Assembly (NCBI GenBank): GCA_029945425.1
Contig: JAQSDV010000004.1
Coordinates: 854,991 to 918,990 of the forward strand
Direction: 5' to 3'
Source: a bacterium
GTDB taxonomy: Bacteria > Pseudomonadota > Alphaproteobacteria > Micavibrionales > UBA2020
DNA length: 64,000 nucleotides
The translations under genes were made by a program, and so were the position numbers. Positions 17,778 through 26,443 of the stretch are shown here, in pieces. Numbering within the stretch: position 1 is the first letter of the stretch; every line of letters begins with the position of its first letter. Under the pieces are notes generated by a model, which ran no database searches, was not told the DNA's origin, and worked only from the letters and a program-made list of their open reading frames with translations.

Positions 17778-19199
17778 ATGACTTTCACTGTTGCGATCAT
17801 CGGACGCCCGAATGTCGGCAAGTCCACCCTGTTTAACCGTCTTGTGGGCAAGCGCCTGGCGCTGGTGCATGACACGCCCGGCCTGACGCGCGACTGGCGC
17901 ATGGCCGACGCCGAATTGATGGGCCTGAAATTCAAGGTCATCGATACCGCAGGCCTCGAAGAAACCTTCGACGATTCCATTCAGGGCCGCATGCGCACGC
18001 AGACCGAACGCGCGCTGGAAAAGGCCGATTTCGCCTTCCTCGTCGTCGATGCCCGCACGGGCCTGACGCCGATGGACAAGCATTTCGCGCTGTGGCTGCG
18101 CAAACAAAAAATCAAATGCGGGCTGCTCGTCAACAAATGCGAAAGCAGCAAGGCGATCGAGGGCATGTACGAGGCGTATGAACTCGGCCTTGGCGATCCC
18201 ATTCCAATCTCCGCCGAACACGGGCAGGGGATGGAGGATATGTACCAGCTGCTGCGCCCGATGGTGGATGCCGCAACCCCGCCCGAGCCTGAACTGACCG
18301 AGGAAGAAGATCTCGAGCGTTACTTCCAGAAATACAATGAAGGCGATGAAAAAGGCTTCGGCGACGAAGAAGAGGTCGAAGACCTCGACAACCCGATCAA
18401 GGTCGCGATCGTCGGCCGCCCGAACGTGGGCAAATCGACCTTCATGAACGCGATTTTGGGCGAAGAACGCTCGATGGTCGGGCCGGAAGCCGGCATCACG
18501 CGCGACGCCGTGCATGTGGACTGGGAATTCAACGGGCGCAAGATGCGTCTTGTCGACACCGCCGGCATGCGCCGCCGCGCCCGCGTGCACAACATCATCG
18601 AACATATGTCGGTGCAGGATACCTTGCGCGCCATTCGTCTGGCGCAGGTCGTGATTTTGATGGTCGAGGCCGATACAGAATTCGAAAAGCAGGACCTGAC
18701 CATCGCCCATCACGTGATCGACGAAGGCCGCGCGCTGGTCGTGGTCGCGAACAAGTGGGATATGATCGAAAACCGCGCCGAAAAGCTCGACGAATTGCAG
18801 CACCAGCTGAAAAAACAGATGGCGCAGGTGCGCGATGTGCCGTTGCTCACCATCTCCGCCCTCAACGGCGGCAAGCGCCTCGACCATGTTTTGCAATCGG
18901 TGCTGGATGTTTACGCGCTGTGGAACCGCCGCGTGCCGACGGGCAAGCTGAACCGCTGGCTGCGCGTGATGGAATCACAAAATCCCGCGCCGCTGATTCA
19001 AGGCCGCCAGAACCGCCTGCGTTACATGACGCAGATCAAGGCGCGTCCGCCCACCTTTGCCCTGTGGATGTCGAATACCGAAGGATATCCCGAGGCGCAT
19101 GAGCGTTTCATCGTGAACAGCCTGCGCCGCGATTTCGATCTGCCATCTGTGCCGGTGCGTATCGTGCTGAAGGCGTCGAAGAACCCGTATAAGGATTAA
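17778..19199 (+). CDS. der: Ribosome biogenesis GTPase Der (EngA)
   Basis: A tandem-GTPase required for 50S subunit maturation. Both G domains are intact: GRPNVGKST at residues 9-17 and again near 212, DTPGLTRD and DTAGM for G3/G2 regions, VNKCE and ANKWD for G4. A KH-like C-terminal domain follows, with the LNRWLRVM and RLRYMTQIKARPPTF motifs. An acidic linker (residues about 174-205) joins the G domains. The length of 473 is typical. Five bases after bamB, so in the same operon. Its end overlaps the convergent CDF gene by four bases. Confidence 0.97.
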   Translation: MTFTVAIIGRPNVGKSTLFNRLVGKRLALVHDTPGLTRDWRMADAELMGLKFKVIDTAGLEETFDDSIQGRMRTQTERALEKADFAFLVVDARTGLTPMDKHFALWLRKQKIKCGLLVNKCESSKAIEGMYEAYELGLGDPIPISAEHGQGMEDMYQLLRPMVDAATPPEPELTEEEDLERYFQKYNEGDEKGFGDEEEVEDLDNPIKVAIVGRPNVGKSTFMNAILGEERSMVGPEAGITRDAVHVDWEFNGRKMRLVDTAGMRRRARVHNIIEHMSVQDTLRAIRLAQVVILMVEADTEFEKQDLTIAHHVIDEGRALVVVANKWDMIENRAEKLDELQHQLKKQMAQVRDVPLLTISALNGGKRLDHVLQSVLDVYALWNRRVPTGKLNRWLRVMESQNPAPLIQGRQNRLRYMTQIKARPPTFALWMSNTEGYPEAHERFIVNSLRRDFDLPSVPVRIVLKASKNPYKD

Positions 19200-20146
19200 A
19201 CCGCCGTTGCGACGGGGATAGCATCATCAATGCGGTGATGTTCCATGCCGGCCGGTTCCTGATGGATCAGGACCTCGGAAGTCGGGAAGGCGTCGTAGAT
19301 TTTCTTTTCCAGTTCTTCGGTGATGTCATGCGCGCGCTCGACGCTCAGCTTGCCATCGACCTCGATGTGGAATTCGATAAAGACGCGCTCGCCGGTTGAC
19401 CGTGTGCGCAGGTCATGGGCGGATTCAACCATCGGGTGACCGCTCGCCAATGCCAGAATTTTCTCGCGGTCGGCGTCCGGCAGCTCCTTGTCCATCAGGA
19501 TGTCAAAGCTTTCGCGCGTGATTTTGTAGGCGCCGAACAGCAGGCTCAGCGCGATGACGCTTGCGATGATCGGGTCGAAATAGGGCCATGCGCTGTAATA
19601 GCTGGCGGCAAGCGCCGCGAAAACGCCGAGGTTCATCAGCAAGTCGCCGCGGTAATGCAGGTTATCCGCCGACACCGCAATCGATTTCGTGCGGCGCATG
19701 ACATAAGCCTGAAAGGTAATCAGGCAGGCCGTCATGACGATCGAGAAAATCATCACCTTGATACCGACCGCAGGGTCATGCACGGCGAGCGGCGTGATAA
19801 AGCGGCGCACGCTCTCCAATATCAGGAACACGGCAGATCCGAACACGAACACCGCCTGCGCCAGCGCCGACAGCGCCTCCAGCTTGCCATGGCCATAGCG
19901 GTGTTCGGCATCGGCGGGCGTGGCGGCATGGATGATCGACATCATGGTGACCAGCGACGCCAGCGCATCGAAGGCGGAATCCATCAATGACGACAGCAGC
20001 GAGACGGAGTTGGTGGTAAAAAAGGCAAACAGCTTGGTCACGACAAGCATACCCGCAACCGACATGCTGGCGACCGCCGCCCAACGCTTCAGGTTCAGGA
20101 TCTTCTGACCCTCGGGCCCCTGCAAATGCGGGTTGGCGATGCTCAC
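19196..20146 (-). CDS. Cation diffusion facilitator (CDF) transporter
   Basis: Divalent metal/proton antiporter of the inner membrane. Starting at the GTG at 20146 it has 316 residues, six helices and a C-terminal cytosolic domain. Metal-site residues are visible: SLMDSAFDAL in helix 2 and HYRGDLL (the HxxxD site) in helix 5, plus HGKLEAL after helix 3. The C-terminal domain has the dimer-site histidines, and the tail ends with H-H-x-I-D-D. The frame is open to 20278 but that part overlaps the SDR gene. Ten bases separate it from the SDR stop. Likely substrates are Zn, Fe or Mn; which one is not evident. Confidence 0.88.
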   Translation of the reverse strand: MSIANPHLQGPEGQKILNLKRWAAVASMSVAGMLVVTKLFAFFTTNSVSLLSSLMDSAFDALASLVTMMSIIHAATPADAEHRYGHGKLEALSALAQAVFVFGSAVFLILESVRRFITPLAVHDPAVGIKVMIFSIVMTACLITFQAYVMRRTKSIAVSADNLHYRGDLLMNLGVFAALAASYYSAWPYFDPIIASVIALSLLFGAYKITRESFDILMDKELPDADREKILALASGHPMVESAHDLRTRSTGERVFIEFHIEVDGKLSVERAHDITEELEKKIYDAFPTSEVLIHQEPAGMEHHRIDDAIPVATAV

Positions 20147-20156
20147 GATGTTGCCA

Positions 20157-20879
20157 TTATGCGGCCTGCACCAGCTTGCCGGTGCGGTCACACGAAGGTG
20201 CCGCCAGTTCGATGAAACGCTCGACCACGCTTTCGGGCGTGGGCAGTTGCGTTGCGTCTTCGCCGGGGAAAGCATCATGACGCATATCGGTGCGCACCGC
20301 GCCGGGGTCGATGATATTGACCTTCAGCGGGCTATAGGCGGTTTCGGCGGCATAGGTCGCGACCATGTTTTCAAGGGCCGCCTTGGACGCGGCATAACCG
20401 CTCCAGAACGGGCTATGCATATGCGCGGCACCCGACGTCACAAAAATCGCGCGGCCTGCATCCGATCCGCGCAGGTAAGGGTCGAGGCTGCGGATCAAAT
20501 GGTAATTGGCGAAAAAATTGACCTTGAAGGTTTCTTCGAAAACCTTGTGGTCAGACATCGCAACGGGGCTGAGATTGCCCAGCATCGCGGCATTGCCGAC
20601 CAGGATGTCGAGACGGCGGAAACGCTCTGCGATCACGGGCGCGATGCCGCCGATTTTTTTTGTTTCAGCGAGGTCGAAAGGCAGCAGCGTCGCCTTGCCG
20701 CCTGCGCTTTGAATCTCGTCATCCAGCGCCTCCAGCGCGCCTTGCGTGCGAGCGAGTAAAATCACATGCGCGCCTTCGGCTGCGAATCCCTTTGCCACCG
20801 CCGCGCCGATGCCGCGCGATGCGCCGGTCACCAGTGCCACGCGGCCTGCCAGACGTTGTTGTGTGACAGCTTTAATCAT
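20157..20879 (-). CDS. Short-chain dehydrogenase/reductase
   Basis: A 240-residue classical SDR. The Rossmann nucleotide site TGASRGIG, the NAAMLG structural motif, the catalytic serine (VTSGAAH) and YAASK are all present, so it should be active with NAD(P)H. Substrate unknown. In many alphaproteobacteria an SDR follows cvpA and purF; here a small unknown gene takes the place of purF. It overlaps the upstream small gene by eight bases. Confidence 0.9.
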   Translation of the reverse strand: MIKAVTQQRLAGRVALVTGASRGIGAAVAKGFAAEGAHVILLARTQGALEALDDEIQSAGGKATLLPFDLAETKKIGGIAPVIAERFRRLDILVGNAAMLGNLSPVAMSDHKVFEETFKVNFFANYHLIRSLDPYLRGSDAGRAIFVTSGAAHMHSPFWSGYAASKAALENMVATYAAETAYSPLKVNIIDPGAVRTDMRHDAFPGEDATQLPTPESVVERFIELAAPSCDRTGKLVQAA

Positions 20880-21189
20880 TGCCTTGCGCGCCCTTGCTGA
20901 TAATGGATTCCAGTTTCTTGCGGTCGTCCTTGGGATAACCCTGCTGCTTCGCTTCTTCCGACGTTGCGGGTACGCCGTGGATGATGCGGCTCACCGCGAT
21001 CGCCACGCGGTCGCGGGTTTCATACAGTTTCGTCACGGCCTTGTTGTCCCGCACCGCTTCCGGCAGCGCATTACGGTCGAACATCACGGGAAATGCCGCG
21101 GCCGAGCAAAGCCCCGCCACAAGGATGACGAACAGCCGGATGCGCCATGGCGAATGCCCCTGCGCGTGTTTTTTGGCCGTCCGCGCCAT
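20872..21189 (-). CDS. Small protein with one membrane helix, unknown
   Basis: One hundred and five residues: a basic N-terminus (RTAKKHAQGHSPWRIR), one hydrophobic helix (FVILVAGLCSAAAFPV), then a charged helical periplasmic or cytosolic part. No family is recognised. It overlaps cvpA by one base and the SDR by eight, so it is translated as part of the radA-cvpA-SDR-CDF operon. It occupies the slot where purF usually stands in relatives. Confidence 0.7.
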   Translation of the reverse strand: MARTAKKHAQGHSPWRIRLFVILVAGLCSAAAFPVMFDRNALPEAVRDNKAVTKLYETRDRVAIAVSRIIHGVPATSEEAKQQGYPKDDRKKLESIISKGAQGND

Positions 21190-21923
21190 CAGGGGCCTGC
21201 CCTGCGTTCGTCCTGCAGCAGCTCGTCCTGCATTTTGCGCTCTTCTTCTTCCGTCACGGCGCGCGCTTCGGCCTTTGCTTTCGACGACGGCTTCAGGTTG
21301 ATCTTGCTGATGATCTCCTTGCCGTTATCGGCGACCAGTTTGCGCAGGTCGACCTTGCTGTCGACATAGGCGACGCTGTCCTGCAGGATCGGCACGCTCA
21401 CCGAATTTTTCGCCCAGTCGGGGAAATTCTCCCCCTTCACCAGAAACGAAATGGGCAGGAAGCACAGGAATACCACGAGGAACCCGCGCGCGAGGCCAAA
21501 GCCTGCGCCCAGCACCTTGTCCATCACGCCCAGCCCCGCCTCGTTCACTGCGCGGCTGACGAAGAAGCCGACCAGCGACATGATGAGGTAGATGACAAGG
21601 AAAACGGAAAGGTAAGATAGGATGATGGCGGTTTTCTCCGGCGACACGAGGCCCATGATGAGGTGTTCTTTTGCGATTGCCGCCTGCGCGACATCGTTCG
21701 CGCCTTTGCTGACGGCGGCAGCCGCCTGTTCACCGCGTTCATCGACCTTCAGCCATTTGTTGAAGCTGGGGATCATGATCTCGCCCGCGAAATAGGTGAC
21801 GGAGGTCGCGACGATCAGGGCCACGATGGTGAAGGCCTCGCGGATGATGCCGCGGAAATAGGCGACCAGCATGGAGAGGGCAAGGATGATGGCGACGATG
21901 ATATCGAGCGCAGCGGGTGTCAT
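21189..21923 (-). CDS. cvpA: CvpA family membrane protein
   Basis: A 244-residue protein with four membrane helices, the CvpA/colicin V production fold: LDIIVAIILALSMLVAYFRGIIREAF at the N-terminus matches the family start, and the third and fourth helices contain FFVSRAVNEAGLGVMDKVLGAGFGLARG. CvpA is linked to envelope homeostasis and, in E. coli, to colicin V export. The C-terminal 70 residues are charged and unusual for the short E. coli form. Directly abuts radA (no gap), so the two are co-transcribed. Confidence 0.88.
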   Translation of the reverse strand: MTPAALDIIVAIILALSMLVAYFRGIIREAFTIVALIVATSVTYFAGEIMIPSFNKWLKVDERGEQAAAAVSKGANDVAQAAIAKEHLIMGLVSPEKTAIILSYLSVFLVIYLIMSLVGFFVSRAVNEAGLGVMDKVLGAGFGLARGFLVVFLCFLPISFLVKGENFPDWAKNSVSVPILQDSVAYVDSKVDLRKLVADNGKEIISKINLKPSSKAKAEARAVTEEEERKMQDELLQDERRAGP

Positions 21924-23291
21924 TTAATTTTTTCCTTCCGAAAACAGCGGTAAAATATCCTGCAATTGTTTGACTTGCGTCAACTTCAGCCCGTGATCCG
22001 CCAGCGCCTTCTTGCCGGCTAGATGCGGGATCATGGCGTTTTTGAACCCGAGCTTGGACGCTTCCTTGATGCGCTGGTCGCCCTGCGCCACATGGCGCAC
22101 TTCGCCGGACAGGCCGATTTCGCCGAACACGACCATATCATGCGGCACCGGCACGCCCGAGAGCGAACTGACAAGCGCGGCGGCAACGGCCAGGTCTGCT
22201 GCCGGTTCATTGATCTTCAATCCGCCGGCGACGTTCAGGTACACGTCGTTCGGGCCGATGACGACGCCGCAGCGCGATTCCAGCACCGCCAGCACCATCG
22301 ACAACCGGCTCTGGTCCCAGCCGATCACGGCGCGGCGCGGCGTTCCCAATGGGGAAGGCGCGACAAGCGCCTGTACCTCGACCAGTACGGGGCGCGTGCC
22401 CTCCATGCCTGCAAATACCGCGCTGCCGGAAACTTCGCGCTGGCGTTGCGACAGGAACAGTTCGGACGGGTTGGGTACTTCCATCAAACCCTGTTCCGCC
22501 ATTTCGAAAACGCCGATTTCGTCGGTCGGGCCGAAACGGTTTTTGACGGCGCGCAAAATGCGGAAACTATGGCCGCGGTCGCCTTCGAAATAAAGAACCG
22601 TATCCACCATATGTTCCAGCACGCGCGGGCCTGCGATCTGGCCTTCCTTCGTCACATGGCCGACCAGCAGCAAACAGGTGCCGCGTTTTTTTGCGGCGCG
22701 GATCAGTTCGGCGGCGGAAGCGCGCACCTGCGCAACCGTGCCGGGCGCGGAATCAAGGTTGTCGAGATACATGGTCTGGATTGAATCGATCACGACCGCA
22801 TCGAAATTGCGGCGCTCGATCGTTTCAATGATATCGCGCACATTCGTCGCGGCGGCCAGCTCCACTTTTTCTTTCGCAAAGCCCAACCGGCTCGCGCGCA
22901 TGCGTACCTGATCGAGTGATTCCTCGCCCGAGATATAGGCGCAGGATGCCTTGCGTGACAGCAGTGCGGTGACCTGCAGCAACAATGTCGATTTGCCGAT
23001 GCCGGGATCGCCGCCGATCAGCAGCGCGGAACCGGGCACAAGCCCGCCGCCCGCGACGCGGTCGAATTCGTTGATGCCCACCACGCGGCGCGGCTGCACT
23101 TCGGATACGCCTTCCAGTGGGTGAAGTTCGATGACGCGGCCCTTGGCTCGGCCGAGGCCTTGCGGGGGGCGGTCATTCTTGGCTTCTTCCACCATCGAAT
23201 TCCATTCGCCGCAGGCTTCGCATTTGCCCGCCCACTTGTTGTGGGACGAACCGCAGGACTGGCAGACATATAATGATGCGGGACGGGCCAT
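21924..23291 (-). CDS. radA: DNA repair protein RadA (Sms)
   Basis: RecA-related ATPase that promotes branch migration in recombinational repair. The 455 residues show the order expected: a C4 zinc finger (CQSCG ... CEACGEW), Walker A GGDPGIGKST, Walker B VVIDSIQT, the KNRFG signature, and a Lon-like C-terminal domain with GGLKINEPAADLA and GEIGLSGEVR. First gene of the operon with cvpA, the small gene, the SDR and CDF. Confidence 0.97.
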   Translation of the reverse strand: MARPASLYVCQSCGSSHNKWAGKCEACGEWNSMVEEAKNDRPPQGLGRAKGRVIELHPLEGVSEVQPRRVVGINEFDRVAGGGLVPGSALLIGGDPGIGKSTLLLQVTALLSRKASCAYISGEESLDQVRMRASRLGFAKEKVELAAATNVRDIIETIERRNFDAVVIDSIQTMYLDNLDSAPGTVAQVRASAAELIRAAKKRGTCLLLVGHVTKEGQIAGPRVLEHMVDTVLYFEGDRGHSFRILRAVKNRFGPTDEIGVFEMAEQGLMEVPNPSELFLSQRQREVSGSAVFAGMEGTRPVLVEVQALVAPSPLGTPRRAVIGWDQSRLSMVLAVLESRCGVVIGPNDVYLNVAGGLKINEPAADLAVAAALVSSLSGVPVPHDMVVFGEIGLSGEVRHVAQGDQRIKEASKLGFKNAMIPHLAGKKALADHGLKLTQVKQLQDILPLFSEGKN

Positions 23292-23425
23292 AACTGCTAA
23301 TTAACCAGATAGGACAGGCGCTTGCAAACATAACCTGATTCTGAAATATTCCGGTCGACAGATGAACACTTTTCGGCATATTATATTATGATATCAAGGC
23401 GTTAGAATCGGAACGAGCCGCTTAA

Positions 23426-23454
23426 TTGACATAACTTATAAACACGGTTATCCT
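23426..23454 (+). promoter_or_regulatory. Sigma-70 promoter of the hydrophobic-paralogue pair
   Basis: TTGACA, 17 bases, TATCCT, ending 30 bases before the ATG at 23485. Very close to consensus. Confidence 0.7.
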
Positions 23455-23484
23455 ATTACTAACAGGTGTGGTGCGGGATTATTC

Positions 23485-23886
23485 ATGAGTTTCAGGGATT
23501 TCACAGTATCGTTGAGCAATAAGTTCAACTGGCTGGCCGAGCCGCCGAAGCACCATTTTACCTTGGGTGAAGCTGTGCATTGGGCAACCGATGGCGAATT
23601 GATGAAAACGCCACCGCATAAATGGGGCCGTGCGGCGCGCATCGTCGACCGCGCCACGATGGTGGTAGGCCTGGGCGCAGCGGTCGCGATCTGCATGATC
23701 GAAAAATCCCCGCTGCCCATGCTGATGGTGCCGGTGGTGGCGAAGGGCGTTGCCTTTATCGCTGCCGCGATTACGCAAGGCATCACGGGCGGGCTTGCCA
23801 ACACCATCCAGCGCATTGAAAGATTTACGGCCGAACGCGAATTCAAACGCGAGAACAAAAAAGATTTACCCCGAGGGATGAGGTAG
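23485..23886 (+). CDS. Hydrophobic protein of unknown family, copy 1
   Basis: One hundred and thirty-three residues. The N-terminus carries FNWLAEPPKHHFTLGEAV, then a conserved RIVDRATMVVGLGAAVAICM hydrophobic segment, a second hydrophobic stretch (LPMLMVPVVAKGVAFIAAAI) and a charged helical end. The next gene has the same order of motifs (LGWLNQPAEHKYTLGEL, RIAERILTVGLVIGVCA), so these are tandem paralogues. Probably two membrane helices. No family or function recognised. Good promoter directly upstream. Confidence 0.7.
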   Translation: MSFRDFTVSLSNKFNWLAEPPKHHFTLGEAVHWATDGELMKTPPHKWGRAARIVDRATMVVGLGAAVAICMIEKSPLPMLMVPVVAKGVAFIAAAITQGITGGLANTIQRIERFTAEREFKRENKKDLPRGMR

Positions 23887-23887
23887 C

Positions 23888-24586
23888 ATGGCGCAGTCAC
23901 AGACAGCAGAACAACGCAACGACGGCGCGCCGCGCTATGACCCCAACAGCATGCCGCTGCCCGAACCCGGCGTTTTCGGCAAAATTGAAAACGCACTCGG
24001 CTGGCTGAACCAGCCGGCCGAACATAAATACACGCTGGGCGAACTGTTCCGCAAAGTCACATTCCAGGAACCGTCGCAGGATGGTTTCCACGCATCGCGC
24101 ATCGGCCGCATCGCAGAACGTATCCTGACGGTAGGTTTGGTGATCGGCGTTTGCGCATCACCCCTTGCAGGCATTGGTTTCTTCGCGGGCCTGATCGCGG
24201 CCAAGGTCGCGAGCGTCGGCGTCGCCGGCCTTGTCGTCATGCCTCTGTCGAAAGGCCTTGAAGGCATCGCGCGCAAGCTGGAGCACCAAACGAACAAGCC
24301 TGCCGATCCGGATGAATTCGCAAAAAGACGCGGCCTTGTCGGCGGCACAGAAGTGAAGGAAGCACCTGTCGGCATGCGCAACGCGAACGACATGAAAAGC
24401 AACCCCGAGGACAAGATCGGCGCATCGCGTATCGTTAATCCCGATGCGAGCATCAAGCAGAGTTTTGACGGCGTCGCCGTAGATTCCCGCGCTTTCGATC
24501 CGACACGCGCTGCAAAACCGCTGGCAACCTACGGCCTTGGCACCGGCGCACCGAACAAATCACCCGGCATGAAAAACGGGCGCTAA
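23888..24586 (+). CDS. Hydrophobic protein of unknown family, copy 2
   Basis: A 232-residue relative of the preceding gene, starting one base after its stop. An N-terminal polar segment is followed by the shared W-L-x-x-P-x-x-H-x-x-T-L-G-E motif, two membrane-like helices (residues about 82-120), and a long polar tail of about 100 residues that the first copy lacks (ending in GAPNKSPGMKNGR). The tail looks disordered. The pair may form a membrane complex with one long and one short subunit; that is an inference from layout alone. Confidence 0.7.
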   Translation: MAQSQTAEQRNDGAPRYDPNSMPLPEPGVFGKIENALGWLNQPAEHKYTLGELFRKVTFQEPSQDGFHASRIGRIAERILTVGLVIGVCASPLAGIGFFAGLIAAKVASVGVAGLVVMPLSKGLEGIARKLEHQTNKPADPDEFAKRRGLVGGTEVKEAPVGMRNANDMKSNPEDKIGASRIVNPDASIKQSFDGVAVDSRAFDPTRAAKPLATYGLGTGAPNKSPGMKNGR

Positions 24587-24610
24587 GCCCCTTGCCACAA
24601 CAGATCAAAG

Positions 24611-24643
24611 AAAAAGCCCCGGTTTGCACCGGGGCTTTTTTTA
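24611..24643. terminator. Bidirectional rho-independent terminator
   Basis: AAAGCCCCGGT / ACCGGGGCTTT stem with A and T runs on both sides. It serves the paralogue pair from the left and rplT from the right. Confidence 0.9.
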
Positions 24644-24661
24644 TTCGGGTCCGAAAAAAGC

Positions 24662-25039
24662 TTAAGCCGCTTTTTTCTTCTGTGCGTCCAGCGCCGTTTT
24701 CGCCTGTGCGGCGATTGCGGCGAAGCCGGCTGCATCATGGATCGCGATGTCCGACAGGACTTTGCGGTCCAGCTGGTTACCGGCCAGTTTCAGGCCGTTC
24801 ATCAGCGTAGAATAGGTCAAGCCGTTCAGGCGCGCGCCAGCGTTGATACGCTGGATCCACAACCCACGGAAGTCGCGCTTCTTGTTGCGACGGTCGCGGT
24901 ATGCGTAACGCAGTGCCTTTTCGACTTTTTCGATAGCGACGCGATAGCATTTGCTGCCACGGCCGCGATAGCCTTTTGCCAGTTCGAGAATTTTCTTGTG
25001 GCGGTTGATCGAGGCTGTGCCTCCCTTGACGCGTGCCAT
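24662..25039 (-). CDS. rplT: 50S ribosomal protein L20
   Basis: An early assembly protein of the large subunit that binds 23S rRNA. It has 125 residues with the L20 signature: [36 protein letters not shown] at the start, then [20 protein letters not shown] and [13 protein letters not shown] at the end. Its ATG shares one base with the rpmI stop. The pheST genes that often follow are not here; pheT lies about 38 kb away at the other end of the window. Confidence 0.98.
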   Translation of the reverse strand: MARVKGGTASINRHKKILELAKGYRGRGSKCYRVAIEKVEKALRYAYRDRRNKKRDFRGLWIQRINAGARLNGLTYSTLMNGLKLAGNQLDRKVLSDIAIHDAAGFAAIAAQAKTALDAQKKKAA

Positions 25040-25296
25040 TATGCGGCTTCCTTCTTGTTAGGGCCGTCGTAGCGGCGTTTCTTGCGCTGCAGCTTGCGCT
25101 GATAGGGCATGAAATCGTCGAGAATGATGCGGGCATCCGACCCGTTCAGGATCAGAGTCGAGCAACCAGCGAGTTTCATACGTTTGGATTTACCGCTCAT
25201 GCGGTGGCGTTTATGTGCGGCGCGAGCCTGCACTTTACCCCGGCGGGTGACACTGAAGCGTTTCTTCGCGCCCGAGTGCGTTTTCATCTTTGGCAT
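25039..25296 (-). CDS. rpmI: 50S ribosomal protein L35, C-terminally extended
   Basis: The start [17 protein letters not shown] is the standard L35 signature and the core ([14 protein letters not shown]) is normal. At 85 residues it is about 20 longer than the usual 65, with an extra basic tail ([18 protein letters not shown]) after the PYQ that normally ends the protein. No infC lies upstream, unlike the common infC-rpmI-rplT order. It leads the two-gene rpmI-rplT operon. Confidence 0.95.
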   Translation of the reverse strand: MPKMKTHSGAKKRFSVTRRGKVQARAAHKRHRMSGKSKRMKLAGCSTLILNGSDARIILDDFMPYQRKLQRKKRRYDGPNKKEAA

Positions 25297-25596
25297 TTTG
25301 GTTTCCTTTCAAGATTTAACCGTCATCGAGGCAGCCAATCCGAGCCAGATCACGGTTGCAGCAATAGCTACTGCTTTATGGAGAAAATATATAGGGGATG
25401 GGGGGTGGATGAGTCAAGGGAAAGCGCCCGTTTTCCCCGTATTTCTCCATAATATTGGCATTTTGCTGCTATTTGACCTTCGCGCCTCCTGTTATGGCAC
25501 TGGAAAACTTGAACTTTTACGGATTTGGCCTATGATTTATAGCAGGTGTTTAAGAAACCGGACTGTATTACGGGACAGAACAGGGAGCATCGAAAA
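25297..25596. other. Intergenic region between rpmI and the PilZ gene
   Basis: This 300-base gap holds the rpmI promoter (25388-25417) and an AT-rich zone around 25500-25560 where the PilZ promoter should lie. No gene or RNA is recognised. There is no infC reading frame. Confidence 0.6.
25388..25417 (-). promoter_or_regulatory. Sigma-70 promoter of rpmI-rplT
   Basis: TTGACT, 18 bases, TATATA on the minus strand, giving an untranslated leader of about 85 bases. A leader of this size could host autoregulation by L20, but no L20 binding site was recognised. Confidence 0.6.
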
Positions 25597-25998
25597 ATGA
25601 TCATCCAGACGATTCTGCAGAAACTGGGCCTCGGCGACGGCAGCCTGAACAAGGACGATGCGGCCAGACGCCGCCGCCATATCCGCCATCCGGCGCTGGC
25701 CGCCGAAGTGGTCGTGGCCGACCGGTCTTTCCACCTGAAGGACTGGAGCATGGGCGGCTTCTTCTTTGACCCGCCCCCCGGCACCTCGCTGGTCGTGGGC
25801 GACAAGGTGCAGTTCCAGCTCCGTTTCCGCCTGCCGAATGAAACGGTCAGCATCCAGCAGACCGGCAAGGTCGTCCGCGCTGTCCGCCGCGGCATCGGGG
25901 CCGAATTCGCCCCGCTGTCGGCCGAAACACGCCGCAAGTTCGAACGCGTGCTCGACGCTTTCCATGCCCAGAGCTTTTCGGCCTCGCAGCGCGCCTGA
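25597..25998 (+). CDS. PilZ domain protein
   Basis: A 133-residue single-domain protein predicted to bind cyclic di-GMP. The two ligand motifs are present: RRRRHIRHP (RxxxR) at about residues 24-32 and DWSMGGFFF (D/NxSxxG) near residue 52. The rest is the expected beta-barrel and a C-terminal helix. The ATG at 25597 has a CAGGGAG ribosome site; an upstream extension to 25546 is less likely. It may tune motility or surface behaviour, in keeping with the flagellar genes elsewhere in the window. A terminator follows. Confidence 0.88.
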   Translation: MIIQTILQKLGLGDGSLNKDDAARRRRHIRHPALAAEVVVADRSFHLKDWSMGGFFFDPPPGTSLVVGDKVQFQLRFRLPNETVSIQQTGKVVRAVRRGIGAEFAPLSAETRRKFERVLDAFHAQSFSASQRA

Positions 25999-26050
25999 AG
26001 CGCGGGTTTAATGTGCGCCTGATGTTGCTAAAGGCTTAAAAAACCGCTAC

Positions 26051-26082
26051 AAAAAAGCACCGGAACATCCGGTGCTTTTTTT
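26051..26082 (+). terminator. Rho-independent terminator of the PilZ gene
   Basis: Stem AAGCACCGG/CCGGTGCTT with a short loop and a run of seven T. A-run upstream makes it usable in both directions. Confidence 0.9.
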
Positions 26083-26122
26083 ATCCGGGTCTCCCGGTGT
26101 TCTTTATGAGGAGTCGCAAAGC

Positions 26123-26443
26123 ATGGGTCCCCTGATCGCCCTGCTGTTCTTTATCGCCGCTGCCGTTGCCTGGGCCTTCTTCGCCTGGAAGCCCGAATAC
26201 GCGAATGAAAAACAGGTCAGCGTTTTCAACTGGTCGGTCATCGGCGCCTGCACCATGATCTGTGCTTCCTGGGTGCTCAATATGTCCGTCGTCCTCGACG
26301 CGGAAAGCATCGAGAAATTCCGCTGGCCCTTCGCCGTGATCGGCGCGCTCGGCATCGAAATCCTGTTCCTGATCTTCATGTTCCTCGTCCGCAATTTCTG
26401 GATCTTCAAGCCGCCCCGCCGTCCGGGTAGCGGGTGGTTCTGA
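26123..26443 (+). CDS. Small three-helix membrane protein
   Basis: A 106-residue protein with three hydrophobic helices: LIALLFFIAAAVAWAFFAW, VIGACTMICASWVLNMSVV and VIGALGIEILFLIFMFLV. It ends in a basic Pro/Arg tail. A GAGGAG ribosome site precedes the ATG at 26123. No family recognised. The stop shares one base with pyrE, so the two are co-translated. A link to pyrimidine salvage or synthesis is not supported by anything but position. Confidence 0.75.
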   Translation: MGPLIALLFFIAAAVAWAFFAWKPEYANEKQVSVFNWSVIGACTMICASWVLNMSVVLDAESIEKFRWPFAVIGALGIEILFLIFMFLVRNFWIFKPPRRPGSGWF

